Assembly (NCBI RefSeq): GCF_028023875.1
Contig: NZ_JAQIPB010000002.1
Coordinates: 1-64,000 of the forward strand
Length of the DNA stretch: 64,000 nt
Reading direction: 5' to 3'
Origin: Xenophilus arseniciresistens
Lineage (GTDB): Bacteria; Pseudomonadota; Gammaproteobacteria; Burkholderiales; Burkholderiaceae_C
In this document: one piece after another, positions 7,496 through 15,501 of the stretch
Numbering within the stretch: the stretch's first letter is position 1
Layout of the letters: each line of letters begins with the position of its first letter
Translations under genes and position numbers: made by a program
Notes under the pieces: model-generated
Database searches by the model: none
What the model saw: the letters and a program-made list of their open reading frames with translations, nothing else
Told to the model about the DNA's origin: nothing

Positions 7496-8287
7496 TCAGG
7501 CGGGCAAGGCGACCCACTGGCCATCGACCGCATGCACGCGCACGCGATGGTCGAACACGGCCTCCAGCGCCCGGTGCGTGGCCGCATCGCCGCTGGCGCC
7601 ATGGTGCAGCACGCGCCCGGCGACCATCACGACCACGCGCTCGGCGCACAGCGCCGCATGCAGCTCGTGCAGCACGCTGACCACGGTGTGGCCGGCCGCG
7701 GCCAGTTCGCGCGCGCTGGCCAGGCAGTCGGCCTGGTGCGGCGGGTCCAGGTTGGCCAGCGGCTCGTCCATCAGCAGCACGGGCGCCTGCACGGCCAGCG
7801 CGCGCGCCAGCAGCACGCGCTGGCGCTCGCCGCCCGAGAGCTGGCCCAGCGGCCGTGCACGCCAGTCCCAGCATTGCGTGCGGCGCATGGCCGCCTCGAC
7901 GGCGGCATGGTCCCGCGCCGAAGCCGGGGCCAGCCAGCGCTGATGCGGCAGCCGGCCCAGCATGACCACGTCGAGGCTGGACAGGTCGTCGGCCGCGCCG
8001 TCCGAAGCGCCGCCCTGCGCCAGCCAGGCCAGGCCGCGCGCGCGTTCGCGGGCCGACCATTGCGCCAGCAGCCTGCCATGCAGATGCACCTGACCGTCGT
8101 GCGGCAGCAGGCCGGCCAGTGCGCGCAGCAGGGTGGATTTGCCCGCGCCGTTGGGACCGACCACGCTGGTCCAGCAGCCCGGCGCAAAGGCCAGGTCGAT
8201 CCCGTGCAGCACCGGCGTGCCGCCCAGGCTGGCCCGCAGGCCATGCGCCTGCAGCGCACTCGACGAAGAAGCGACGGTGCCGCTCAT
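7496..8287 (-). CDS. btuD: Cobalamin ABC transporter ATP-binding protein
   Basis: ATPase subunit (263 residues) of the vitamin B12 importer, acting on the cytoplasmic face of BtuC. Walker A is GPNGAGKSTLL (about residues 39-49), the ABC signature LSGGERQRV (about 150), Walker B VLLMDEPLANLD (about 170), and the switch His lies in VVSVLHELHAAL. The start ATG at 8287 overlaps the TGA stop of btuC (ATGA), showing translational coupling. The family is also used for iron siderophores; assignment to B12 rests on the operon, the riboswitch and the surrounding corrinoid genes. Confidence 0.92.
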   Translation of the reverse strand: MSGTVASSSSALQAHGLRASLGGTPVLHGIDLAFAPGCWTSVVGPNGAGKSTLLRALAGLLPHDGQVHLHGRLLAQWSARERARGLAWLAQGGASDGAADDLSSLDVVMLGRLPHQRWLAPASARDHAAVEAAMRRTQCWDWRARPLGQLSGGERQRVLLARALAVQAPVLLMDEPLANLDPPHQADCLASARELAAAGHTVVSVLHELHAALCAERVVVMVAGRVLHHGASGDAATHRALEAVFDHRVRVHAVDGQWVALPA

Positions 8288-9297
8288 CGCCCTCGCCCTC
8301 GCCCTCGCCCGCGCCGGTGCATCAGCCACAGCAGGTAGCTGCCCCCCAGGACGGCCGTGAGCACGCCCACCGGCAACTCCTGCGGCGCCGTGAGCCAGCG
8401 CGCCAGCAGGTCGGCCGCCATCAGCAGCAGCCCGCCCATCAGTGCCGAGAGCAGCACCAGCCAGGCATGCGTGGTCTTGACGATGGATCGCACCAGGTGC
8501 GGCGCGGCCAGGCCGACGAAGGCGATCAGCCCCGTCTGCGCCACGGCGGCCCCCGTGGCCAGCGCCAGCACCGCCACCAGCGCCGCGCGCATGGCCGGCA
8601 GCGGAAGGCCCAGGCTGGCGGCCGTGGCCTCGCCCAGCGCCAGACCGTCGAGCACTGGCGCCAGCGCCCAGGCCGCGAGCAGGCACACGGCCAGCATGGC
8701 GGCCATCACGCCGGCCGCGCTCCAGCCCAGCAGGCCGGTGCTGCCCAGCATGAAAGCCGTCACGGCCTGCAGGATGTCGACCGAGGCGATGGTGATCAGG
8801 TCCTTGGCTGCGCCCAGCACCACGCCCACGATCACGCCGGCCAGCAGCAGATGCAGCGTCTGCTGCACGCCGCGCGCCAATGCCAGCGTGAGCAGCACCG
8901 CCAGCACCGCGCCGACGAAGGCCGCGCCCGTCAGGCCCAGGCGCACCACCCAGTGCGTGAGCCCGGGCGAGAGGCCGAAGGCGGCCAGCGCCAGCGCCAC
9001 GGCCAGCAGCGCGCCCGAGGCGCTGCCCAGCAGATAGGGATCGGCCAGCGGATTGCGGAACAGGCCCTGGGCCACCGCGCCGGCCAGCCCCAGCAAGGCG
9101 CCGGCCAGCCAGGCGCCCAGGGTGCGCGGCAGCCGGATGTCCCACACGATCTGCCAGGCGACGGGGTCGGCCTGCATCTGCTGCGGCTGCCAGACGCGCT
9201 GCAGCCCCGTGCTGCCCACGGCCGCGCCCAGGCCCAGCAGGGCCACGGCAACCAGCAGCAGGGCCAGCGCCAGCCAGCGTGCGCGCGAGCTGTGCAT
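8284..9297 (-). CDS. btuC: Cobalamin ABC transporter permease (FecCD family)
   Basis: Inner-membrane permease of 337 residues with about ten hydrophobic segments. Family motifs include WDIRLPRTLGAWLAGALLGLAG (around residues 45-66), RNPLADPYLLGSASGA and, near the C-terminus, GLIAFVGLAAPHLVRSI. It starts at ATG 9297, overlapping the TGA of btuF, and ends with an odd Arg-Gly tail (RRGRGRGRGR) encoded by a tandem hexanucleotide. The tail is expected in the cytoplasm. Together with BtuF and BtuD it forms the complete B12 importer. Confidence 0.92.
   Translation of the reverse strand: MHSSRARWLALALLLVAVALLGLGAAVGSTGLQRVWQPQQMQADPVAWQIVWDIRLPRTLGAWLAGALLGLAGAVAQGLFRNPLADPYLLGSASGALLAVALALAAFGLSPGLTHWVVRLGLTGAAFVGAVLAVLLTLALARGVQQTLHLLLAGVIVGVVLGAAKDLITIASVDILQAVTAFMLGSTGLLGWSAAGVMAAMLAVCLLAAWALAPVLDGLALGEATAASLGLPLPAMRAALVAVLALATGAAVAQTGLIAFVGLAAPHLVRSIVKTTHAWLVLLSALMGGLLLMAADLLARWLTAPQELPVGVLTAVLGGSYLLWLMHRRGRGRGRGR
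8287..8310. repeat. Hexanucleotide tandem repeat (TCGCCC x4) at the btuC 3' end
   Basis: Four perfect copies of TCGCCC (GGGCGA on the coding strand) sit directly before the btuC stop codon and touch the btuD start. They encode the Arg-Gly tail. The unit is a multiple of three, so copy-number change would alter the tail length but not the frame. Confidence 0.8.
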
Positions 9298-10208
9298 CAG
9301 TTGGGCGCCGCCATGCGCGAAAGGCAATCGGCCATCAGGCGCGCGGCTTCGCTCATGCGCGGGCCGGGGCGCACCAGGCGGTCGGATTCCTCGGCCGTGA
9401 AGCGGCACACGCGCGCGTTCTTCACCGCCGCGATGCCGCCCCAGCCCGGCCGCTGCTCCAGCCCCTGGGCGCTGCGGGCGCCCACCATGATCAGCGCCGG
9501 ATCGGCGCGCACCACGTATTCGGGGTTGAGCTTGGGGAATGGCCCCAGGTCCGGCGTGACGATGTTGCGCGCATGCAGGCGCGTGAGCGTCTCGCCGATG
9601 AAGGAGCCCGGGCCGGCCGCATAGGGCCCGCCGCTGACTTCGATGTACACGCGCGCGCCCCGCGCGGCCGGCGGCACCGATTGCGCGGCGGCTTCGACGG
9701 CCGCGTCGATGCGGCGCCACAGCGACTGCGCCTCGCGCACATCCACGCCCAGCAGCTGCGCCACGCGCGTGGCCACGCGCTGCACGTCGGCATGCGTCTT
9801 CGGTTCGAGCACGGCCACCTTCAGGCCCAGCGCCTGCAGCCGGTCGGCCACGCGCGACGATTGCGCCACCAGCACCAGGTCGGGGCGGAGCGCGAAGATG
9901 GCTTCCACGTTCGGGTCCAGGCCACCGCCCACCTGCGGCAGCGCGCGCACGGCATCGGGCCAGTTGGAATAGCGGTCCACGCCCACCAGCCGCGCGCAGG
10001 CGCCCAGCTCGCACACGGTTTCGGTCAATGACGGCAGCGTGCTGACGATGCGCTGCGGCGGCTGCGCCAGCTGCACGCGCTGGCCGCGGTCATCGGTGAT
10101 CTGCAGGGCCGGCCCGGCCTGGGCCCATGCAGGCGCCGCTGCGCACAGCAGCAGCCACAGGGTGTGCATGGCGGCAGCGCACCAGCGCATGCGCCTGTTG
10201 TCTTTCAT
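9297..10208 (-). CDS. btuF: Periplasmic cobalamin-binding protein
   Basis: Class III substrate-binding protein (303 residues) that delivers B12 from the outer-membrane receptor to BtuC. The signal peptide covers about residues 1-30 (hydrophobic MHTLWLLLCAAAPAWAQA, cleavage after AWA). The mature protein has PQRIVSTLPSLTETVCELG (TroA-like start), GGGLDPNVEAIFALRPDLVL and the C-terminal region AVKNARVCRFTAEESDRLVRPGPR. The start ATG 10208 overlaps the TGA of cobU, and the stop overlaps the ATG of btuC, so translation of the cobU-btuF-btuC-btuD series looks coupled. No lipobox is visible. Confidence 0.9.
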   Translation of the reverse strand: MKDNRRMRWCAAAMHTLWLLLCAAAPAWAQAGPALQITDDRGQRVQLAQPPQRIVSTLPSLTETVCELGACARLVGVDRYSNWPDAVRALPQVGGGLDPNVEAIFALRPDLVLVAQSSRVADRLQALGLKVAVLEPKTHADVQRVATRVAQLLGVDVREAQSLWRRIDAAVEAAAQSVPPAARGARVYIEVSGGPYAAGPGSFIGETLTRLHARNIVTPDLGPFPKLNPEYVVRADPALIMVGARSAQGLEQRPGWGGIAAVKNARVCRFTAEESDRLVRPGPRMSEAARLMADCLSRMAAPN

Positions 10209-10786
10209 GCGCCCCCCTTCAGCGTCATCGGCAGGCCCGCGGCCATGAAGGTCACGCGCTCGCACACGGCCGCCACCTGCTGGTTCAGGCGGCCCAGCAG
10301 GTCCACGTAGAGGCGCACTTCCTCGCCCATGGGCACCACGCCCAGGCCGATCTCGTTGCTCACCAGCACCACGGGGCCGGTGGTTTCGGCCAGCAGCTCG
10401 GGCAGCAGGGCCAGCAGCGCACCGGTCTCGGGCGCAGCGGCGCGCGCCGGGTCCAGGTCGGGCGGCATCATGAGGTTGCTCAGCCACAGCGTCAGGCAGT
10501 CCACCACCACCAGCGTCTCGGGCGTGCTCAGGCCCAGGATGGCCTCGGGAAGGTGCAGCGGCTCCTCGAGCGTCTCCATGGCAGGCAGGCGCTCAGCGCG
10601 GTCCTGCTGGTGCTGCGCGATGCGCGCGCGCATCTCGGCGTCCCAGGGCTGGGCCGTGGCCACCATCACGGCCCGGCGCGCAGGCGAGCCGGCCAGCCAT
10701 TGCTGCGCCAGCAGCTCGGCACGGCGCGACTTGCCGCTGCGCTGGCCGCCCAGGATCAGTTCGCGCACCACGGCGGGGTCAGCCAT
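10205..10786 (-). CDS. cobU: Adenosylcobinamide kinase / guanylyltransferase
   Basis: Bifunctional nucleotide-loop enzyme (193 residues) that phosphorylates adenosylcobinamide and transfers GMP to it. The P-loop is LILGGQRSGKSRRAELLA (about residues 9-26). Further family motifs are VMVATAQPWDAEMRARIAQHQQDR (with the His expected to accept GMP), VVVDCLTLWLSNLM and VVLVSNEIGLGVVP. Start ATG 10786 lies inside the 3' end of the preceding cobyrinate synthase gene (8-bp overlap). The nucleotide-loop partner enzymes CobS and CobT are not in this window. Confidence 0.94.
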   Translation of the reverse strand: MADPAVVRELILGGQRSGKSRRAELLAQQWLAGSPARRAVMVATAQPWDAEMRARIAQHQQDRAERLPAMETLEEPLHLPEAILGLSTPETLVVVDCLTLWLSNLMMPPDLDPARAAAPETGALLALLPELLAETTGPVVLVSNEIGLGVVPMGEEVRLYVDLLGRLNQQVAAVCERVTFMAAGLPMTLKGGA

Positions 10787-12128
10787 GGCGGGCCTGCGCA
10801 GCGGCGCTGAAGAGCTGGGCCACGGCTTCGGGCGACGAAGCAAACCAGGCGTGGAAGTAGCTCGCGCGCACGGGGCCGTGGACATACAGGGCCTCGCCTG
10901 CATCGGGCGCGGGCGGCATGCCGGGCCGCGCGCTGCGCGTGGACGGCTGCAAGGGGCTCTGGCAGGTGGAGTAGTGGAAAGTGTGTCCGCGCAAGGTATG
11001 AGATTCCAGGACGAGTTGCTGCGGCCCGAGGCCGGCCAGGCGCCGCTGCATCACGGTGCGCCCGGGCAGCAGGCCCCACATGGCATGCACCTGGCCCTGC
11101 GCATCGACCAGTTCCTCGAACAGCGCCATCATGCCGCCGCATTCGGCCCACACGGGCCGGCCCTGCGCCACATGCGCCGCCAACTGAGCCCGCAGATCAT
11201 CGCGCACCGAGAGCGCCCCTGCATGCAACTCGGGGTAACCGCCGGGCAGCCACAGCGCATCGCAATCGGGCAGCGCGTCGCCAGCCAGCGGCGAGAAGAA
11301 GACGCAGCGCGCACCCATCGCCTCGAGCACTTGAACATTGGCGGGGTAGATGAAGGCAAAGGCCGCATCGCGCGCGATGGCGATGCGCCGGCCCTCGAGC
11401 AGGCGCGGCACGCTGGCCTGCGCAACTGCATCAAACATGGCCTGAGGCAGATCGGCCGGTGCCATTTGCCCCAGCGGCGTGGCGGCCAGCGCGTCGGCCG
11501 CGGCGTCGATGCGCGCGAGCGCATCCTCCAGCTCGGCACTGCCGACCAGGCCCAGGTGCCGCTCGGGCAAGCTGAACTGCGCGCCCTTGGGCAGGCCGCC
11601 CAGCCAGTCGCTGCGCTCGCGCAGCGCGCCTTGCAGCATGGCGCCATGGCGCTCGCTGGCCACGCGATTGGCCAGCACACCGGCCCAGGGCAGATCGGCT
11701 TCGTAGCTTTTGAGCCCATGCACCAGCGCGCCGAAGGTGCCGGCCATGGAACCCGCGTCGATCACCGCCAGCACCGGCAGGCGCAGGCGGCGCGCCAGGT
11801 CGGCCGCGCTGGGCTGGCCGTCGAACAGGCCCATCACGCCTTCGACCACGATCAGGTCGCTGTCGCGGGCGGCTGCGTGCAGGCGCGCGCGGCAGTCGCT
11901 CTCGCCGTTGATCCACAGGTCCAGCGAGTCGACGCTCTGCCCGCTGGCCAGCGCCAGCCATTGCGGGTCCAGGAAGTCGGGCCCGCACTTGAAGGCACGC
12001 ACGCGCCGGCCCTGGCGCGCATGCAGCCGCGCCAGCGCCGCCGCCACCGTGGTCTTGCCCTGGCCCGAAGCCGGGGCGGCGACCAGAACGGCGGCGCAGC
12101 GTGCTGCGTTTTCTATCGCGGCGCCCAC
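10779..12128 (-). CDS. cbiA: Cobyrinate a,c-diamide synthase (CobB/CbiA)
   Basis: ATP- and glutamine-dependent amidase of 449 residues acting on the a and c carboxylates of cobyrinic acid. The N-terminal dethiobiotin-synthetase-like domain has VAAPASGQGKTTVAAALA (residues about 16-33) and KCGPDFLDPQ. The C-terminal class I glutaminase domain has WAECGGMMALFEELVD with the catalytic Cys near residue 335, and a conserved His in the HTFHYST region. The best start is GTG 12128, inside the last codons of btuB (16-bp overlap); no ATG precedes the P-loop in frame. An amidase in an otherwise uptake/salvage operon means incompletely amidated corrinoids may be used, or that de novo genes lie elsewhere. 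Confidence 0.9.
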   Translation of the reverse strand: MGAAIENAARCAAVLVAAPASGQGKTTVAAALARLHARQGRRVRAFKCGPDFLDPQWLALASGQSVDSLDLWINGESDCRARLHAAARDSDLIVVEGVMGLFDGQPSAADLARRLRLPVLAVIDAGSMAGTFGALVHGLKSYEADLPWAGVLANRVASERHGAMLQGALRERSDWLGGLPKGAQFSLPERHLGLVGSAELEDALARIDAAADALAATPLGQMAPADLPQAMFDAVAQASVPRLLEGRRIAIARDAAFAFIYPANVQVLEAMGARCVFFSPLAGDALPDCDALWLPGGYPELHAGALSVRDDLRAQLAAHVAQGRPVWAECGGMMALFEELVDAQGQVHAMWGLLPGRTVMQRRLAGLGPQQLVLESHTLRGHTFHYSTCQSPLQPSTRSARPGMPPAPDAGEALYVHGPVRASYFHAWFASSPEAVAQLFSAAAQARHG

Positions 12129-14044
12129 TTGAGGTTGACGAAGGCGGTGCGGCCTGCGGTGGCATAGCCACGCGCCAGTTCGTAGTGCTTGTCGGCCACG
12201 TTGTCCAGGCGCGCGCTCAGCGTCCATTCGGGCGTGATCTGCGTGCTGGCCGACAGGTTCAGCAAGGTGTAGCCGCCCAGCTGGGTGGTGTTGGCCGCGT
12301 TGTCCCAGCGGCGGCCCGAGGCCTGCACCTCGGCGCCCAGCGTCCAGCCGGCCACCTGCCAGTCGGCGCCCAGCACGCCGTGGACGCGCGCGCGGCGCGC
12401 CAGCAGCTTGTCGGTGTCCATGTCGCGCGGCTCCTGCAGGTCCAGCGAGGCGCGCAGCGTCAGGTCGCCGATGCGGTGGCCCGCCGCGAAGGTGATGCCG
12501 GTGTACTCGGCTCGGCCCACGCTGTTGTAGCAGCCGAAGGCCTGGCCGCAGCTGGTGCGGGTGCCGTCGAACACGATGAGGTTGCGCACGCGGTTGCGGT
12601 AGGCCACCACGCTGGCGTGGGTGCTGCCGCTCGCGTAGCGCAGGCCCAGCTCGAAGTTGCGGCCGGTTTCGGGCTGCAGGCTGGCATCGCCGTAGGCGCT
12701 GAAACGCTGGTACAGCGTGGGCGCGCGGAAGGCCGTGCCGGCCGAGGCCGTCACGCGCCAGCCCTTGGCGAATTCATAGCCGTAGGCCGCGCTGCCCGTG
12801 GTCTTGCCGCCGAACTCGCTGTCCTTGTCATGACGAAGGTTGAGCTGCAGCGAATGGCCATTGCTCACGTAGCCGTAGCCCAGGGCCAGCGCGTCCTGCG
12901 AACGCTCGCGCTCCAGCGTGTTGCTGTAGGCGTCGAGCGCGGGGTTGTAGAGCCTGTCCTCGCGCCGCTCCAGCGAGACCGTGACCAGGTGCGCGCCCAC
13001 GCGGTATTCGTTGTCGAAGCGGTAGTCGCGCAGCTGGGTCTGCGTGATGTAGCTGGCGGCCTGGCCCACGATTCGCGTTTCATAGCGCTGGTTCGAATCG
13101 GTGACCGACAGGCGGGTCTTGTACTCGGGCGTCCACTGCGCGGTCCAGCCCAGGCCGGCGGCGCGCAGATGATGGAGGTTGCGGTCGTCGTTGAAGATGC
13201 GCGCGCGGGTGTAGGAGCTGCCCGAGCTCGCGTCGTAGGCCGACTCCATCTCGTTGGCCAGCACATGGGCTTCCAGCCGGTGCTGCGCATTGAGGCGATA
13301 GCCCAGCCGCAGGTTGGCGCCATGCGTGCGGTACAGGTCCTGGTCGAAGTTGTGGCGGATGTCGGGCGTGCGCACATCGAAGCCCGCGCTTTCCTGATAG
13401 GACGCACCGACTGCGTAGTCAAGATCGCCGGCCTGGCCGCTGATGCCGGCTTCGAGCTTGCGCGTGCGCTGGCTGCCTGCGCCCACGCTCACATAGGGCT
13501 GCGCCGCGCCCTCGCCCTTCTTCGTGAAGATCTGGATCACGCCGCCGATCGCGTCGGAGCCGTACACCGCGGCGGCCGGACCGCGCAGCACTTCGATGCG
13601 CTCGACGCGCGCCAGCGGGATCGCCTCCCAGGGCGCGCCGCCGGTCGACTGCGTGTCCAGCCGAACGCCGTCGAGGTAGACGGCCGTGAAGCGGGTTTCG
13701 GCGCCGCGCAGGAACACACTCGAAGTGGTGCCGATGCTGCCGTTGCGCGAAATCTCCACGCCTGGCAGGCGAGCCAGCACGTCCAGCACGCCGGCGGCGC
13801 CGCTGGCCTCGAGGGTCTGGCGGTCGACGACGGACACGTCGGCCACGAGGTCCGACAGCGGCTGGGCCACGCGCGTGGCCGTGACCACGGTTTCGTGCAG
13901 GGCCGGCACACCGGCCGCAGCCAGCGGGGCGACCTGGGCGGACTGGGCAGCGGCCAGCAGGGGCAACGCAGCGCCCACGGCGCCTGCCAGCGCAACAAGA
14001 GGCAGGCGCGGCAAGGCGCGCGAAGAAATGACGCGGGGATTCAT
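12113..14044 (-). CDS. btuB: TonB-dependent cobalamin outer-membrane receptor
   Basis: Outer-membrane, TonB-energised B12 receptor of 643 residues. After a signal peptide (about 1-32, cleavage after LAAAQS) comes a TonB box-like ETVVTATRVAQPLSD segment, then the plug domain (VDRQTLEASGAAGVLDVLARLPGV, RGAETRFTAVYLDGVRL, VERIEVLRGPAAAVYGSDAIGGVIQI). The remainder is a beta barrel, ending NLKWAPR rather than in a terminal Phe. The start ATG 14044 is the one giving a normal signal peptide; the frame remains open to 14107. It is the first gene after the cobalamin riboswitch, which supports the substrate assignment and predicts repression by B12. Confidence 0.94.
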   Translation of the reverse strand: MNPRVISSRALPRLPLVALAGAVGAALPLLAAAQSAQVAPLAAAGVPALHETVVTATRVAQPLSDLVADVSVVDRQTLEASGAAGVLDVLARLPGVEISRNGSIGTTSSVFLRGAETRFTAVYLDGVRLDTQSTGGAPWEAIPLARVERIEVLRGPAAAVYGSDAIGGVIQIFTKKGEGAAQPYVSVGAGSQRTRKLEAGISGQAGDLDYAVGASYQESAGFDVRTPDIRHNFDQDLYRTHGANLRLGYRLNAQHRLEAHVLANEMESAYDASSGSSYTRARIFNDDRNLHHLRAAGLGWTAQWTPEYKTRLSVTDSNQRYETRIVGQAASYITQTQLRDYRFDNEYRVGAHLVTVSLERREDRLYNPALDAYSNTLERERSQDALALGYGYVSNGHSLQLNLRHDKDSEFGGKTTGSAAYGYEFAKGWRVTASAGTAFRAPTLYQRFSAYGDASLQPETGRNFELGLRYASGSTHASVVAYRNRVRNLIVFDGTRTSCGQAFGCYNSVGRAEYTGITFAAGHRIGDLTLRASLDLQEPRDMDTDKLLARRARVHGVLGADWQVAGWTLGAEVQASGRRWDNAANTTQLGGYTLLNLSASTQITPEWTLSARLDNVADKHYELARGYATAGRTAFVNLKWAPR

Positions 14045-14139
14045 GGAAACAAGAAAGGTACTCAAGCGATGCCCGGGTCCGGCTTCCCCGCCGGCACATG
14101 GGCCCATGGCCGCATGCGCCCGGTCAGGGGCGCGGCGCG

Positions 14140-14362
14140 ACCGCCTTGTTGGCCGGTATCCGGGCTGACAGCAACCCTCTTTCGCCTTCCCAGGTGCCGC
14201 GTATCGACGGCGCCCAGTGGCTGCGTTCTGAAAGAGGGGGAGTGCCTTGCCTGTTCCTGCAAAAGGACCCGACGAGGCACCGGCTGCTTGACCGTTGCGG
14301 GGGCAGCGCAGGCTGGCTTTGGCGACCGTGCGGTGCCGCGGCTCCTGCTTCCCGTTGAACTG
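14140..14362 (-). ncRNA. Cobalamin (AdoCbl) riboswitch
   Basis: Minus-strand leader of btuB. Reading 5' to 3' on that strand it contains AACGGGAAGCAGG near 14355, CTGCGCTGCCCCGCAACGG near 14305 (the conserved core CGCUGCCCCCGCAACUG), GCCACTGGG near 14220 and the B12-box-like GTCAGCCCGGATACCGGCC at about 14151-14170. This order and spacing are those of the class I cobalamin riboswitch. The 95 bp from here to the btuB start hold further inverted repeats (CCGGC...GCCGG and ATGGGCCCAT) and should be the expression platform. B12 binding should lower expression of the whole operon. Confidence 0.93.
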
Positions 14363-14467
14363 CGCCGCGCGAACCGCGGCACGAGCACCAACGCGGCGGA
14401 TTCTAGTGGCTGCCCGTGCCTTCGCGCACAGCGCGCAACAGCCGTATTAACTGGCCGGGCAGCGACC

Positions 14468-14473
14468 TACAAT
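14468..14473 (+). promoter_or_regulatory. Putative -10 box for the zapB-like/zapA operon
   Basis: TACAAT lies nine bases before the ATG at 14482, which would leave almost no 5' untranslated region. A clear -35 hexamer and a ribosome-binding site are not visible. The rest of 14363-14467 shows no other feature I can support. Confidence 0.3.
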
Positions 14474-14481
14474 CTTGCCCC

Positions 14482-14733
14482 ATGCCCGCACCGAGCCCCA
14501 TCGACCAGATCGCCGAGCGCGTGGAGCGGTTGCTCGTGCGCTATGACGAAACCCAGCGCACCAACGCCCTGCTGCAGGCCCAGGTCGACGAACTGACGCG
14601 CGAACGCGACATGCTCAAGTCGCGCCTGAACGCGGCGCGCACGCGCATCGACGCCATGCTCGAGCGCCTGCCGGCCGCCCCTGCGCCGGCTCCCTCGCCC
14701 GATTCCCTCGACGCACCCAACGCCACACCGTGA
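14482..14733 (+). CDS. Small coiled-coil protein, ZapB-like
   Basis: Protein of 83 residues, almost entirely a predicted coiled coil (residues about 5-60: heptad-like pattern in IAERVERLLVRYDETQRT and LLQAQVDELTRERDMLKSRL) followed by a Pro/Ala-rich tail. It is directly upstream of zapA and overlaps its GTG start by four bases, a conserved pairing in beta- and gammaproteobacteria. A role with ZapA in Z-ring organisation is inferred from context and coiled-coil character. Start ATG 14482 is the only reasonable start. Confidence 0.75.
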   Translation: MPAPSPIDQIAERVERLLVRYDETQRTNALLQAQVDELTRERDMLKSRLNAARTRIDAMLERLPAAPAPAPSPDSLDAPNATP

Positions 14734-15134
14734 ACCAGATCGAAGTGCAAATCATGGGGCAGAGCTATCTGCTCGGCTGCCCCCCCGATGGCGAAGCACA
14801 ACTGCGCGAGGCCGTGGCCCGCGTGGATGCCGCCATGTGCGGCATCCGCGATGCAGGCAAGGTCAAGGCGCGTGACCGCATCGCGGTGCTGGCCTCGCTG
14901 AACCTGGCCTTCGACCTGGCCCAGCGCGACCAGGACCTGGCCGCGGCGCAAGCCGCGCTGGCCGAAGAAAAAGCCAAGGCCGAAGCAGCGGGCTCGGCCC
15001 CCGCGCCGGCCGCCAGCAGCGGCGGCCCCCTGCTGTCTTACACCAGCACCGTGGCCGGCTCGGCCGATGCGCGCAGCAGCCAGCTGATTGAACGCCTGGA
15101 CCAGGTGCTCAGCAGCGACGGCCGGCTGTTCTGA
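14730..15134 (+). CDS. zapA: Cell division protein ZapA
   Basis: FtsZ-ring-associated protein, 134 residues, that crosslinks FtsZ filaments at midcell. The N-terminal part (NQIEVQIMGQSYLLGCPPDGE, residues 2-22) and KARDRIAVLASLNLAFDL (about 45-63) are typical ZapA sequence. A coiled coil follows and then a low-complexity Ala/Pro segment, longer than in the roughly 109-residue E. coli protein. The start is GTG 14730, overlapping the stop of the upstream coiled-coil gene, so the two are translationally coupled. The 6S RNA gene follows, as in many proteobacteria. Confidence 0.92.
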   Translation: MNQIEVQIMGQSYLLGCPPDGEAQLREAVARVDAAMCGIRDAGKVKARDRIAVLASLNLAFDLAQRDQDLAAAQAALAEEKAKAEAAGSAPAPAASSGGPLLSYTSTVAGSADARSSQLIERLDQVLSSDGRLF

Positions 15135-15240
15135 GACGCACGCGCCCTGCTTCTCGCACCGCCATCCGGTGCCTGTCAAGCAAGGCCGCATTGCCCTGTC
15201 CACCATGCTGTACGGACGCGTCTCGGGGCGTAGAATCCAA

Positions 15241-15422
15241 AGCGTCTGCAGTGCATGCCGGGCTTTATATTTCCTTGAACCAATGCTCTATGGAGCCCGG
15301 GCTTGATACATTGCCAGGCAAGCGTTGAACATCTCGCGTCAGATGATCCCAATGCCTGGTTGCTCTCGCCCACCTGAACCCTGCGTTCAGGATGACGGTC
15401 CGGTGGCACTTGCAGACACCTA
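15241..15422 (+). ncRNA. ssrS: 6S RNA
   Basis: A roughly 180-nt RNA between zapA and the TSUP gene. The ends pair: GTCTGCAGTGC at 15244-15254 with GCACTTGCAGAC at 15406-15417. The 3' half carries CACCTGAACCCTGCGTTCAG followed by GATGACGGTCCGGTGGC, which matches the conserved 6S central-bubble strand (in E. coli CCTTGAACCAAGGGTTCAAGG). A TAGAAT -10 box at 15231-15236 sets the 5' end. The genomic position next to zapA is conserved. 6S RNA binds sigma-70 RNA polymerase and modulates transcription in stationary phase. Confidence 0.85.
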
Positions 15423-15434
15423 ATCCGCCCGATC

Positions 15435-15475
15435 ACGGCCCCGCGCAGCATCTTTTGCTCCGGGGCCGTTGTCTT
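15435..15475 (+). terminator. Rho-independent terminator-like hairpin after 6S RNA
   Basis: ACGGCCCCG and CGGGGCCGT form a 9-bp stem around a 17-base loop, followed by a T-rich stretch (TGTCTTGTCTG). It lies just downstream of the 6S 3' end and ahead of the permease gene. Confidence 0.6.
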
Positions 15476-15501
15476 GTCTGCTTCCCTGTGCCCTGCCTTC
15501 C

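Noticed and set aside
12101-14596. 831-codon plus-strand frame across btuB and the riboswitch
   Set aside because: It is antisense to an unmistakable TonB-dependent receptor and runs through the conserved cobalamin riboswitch.
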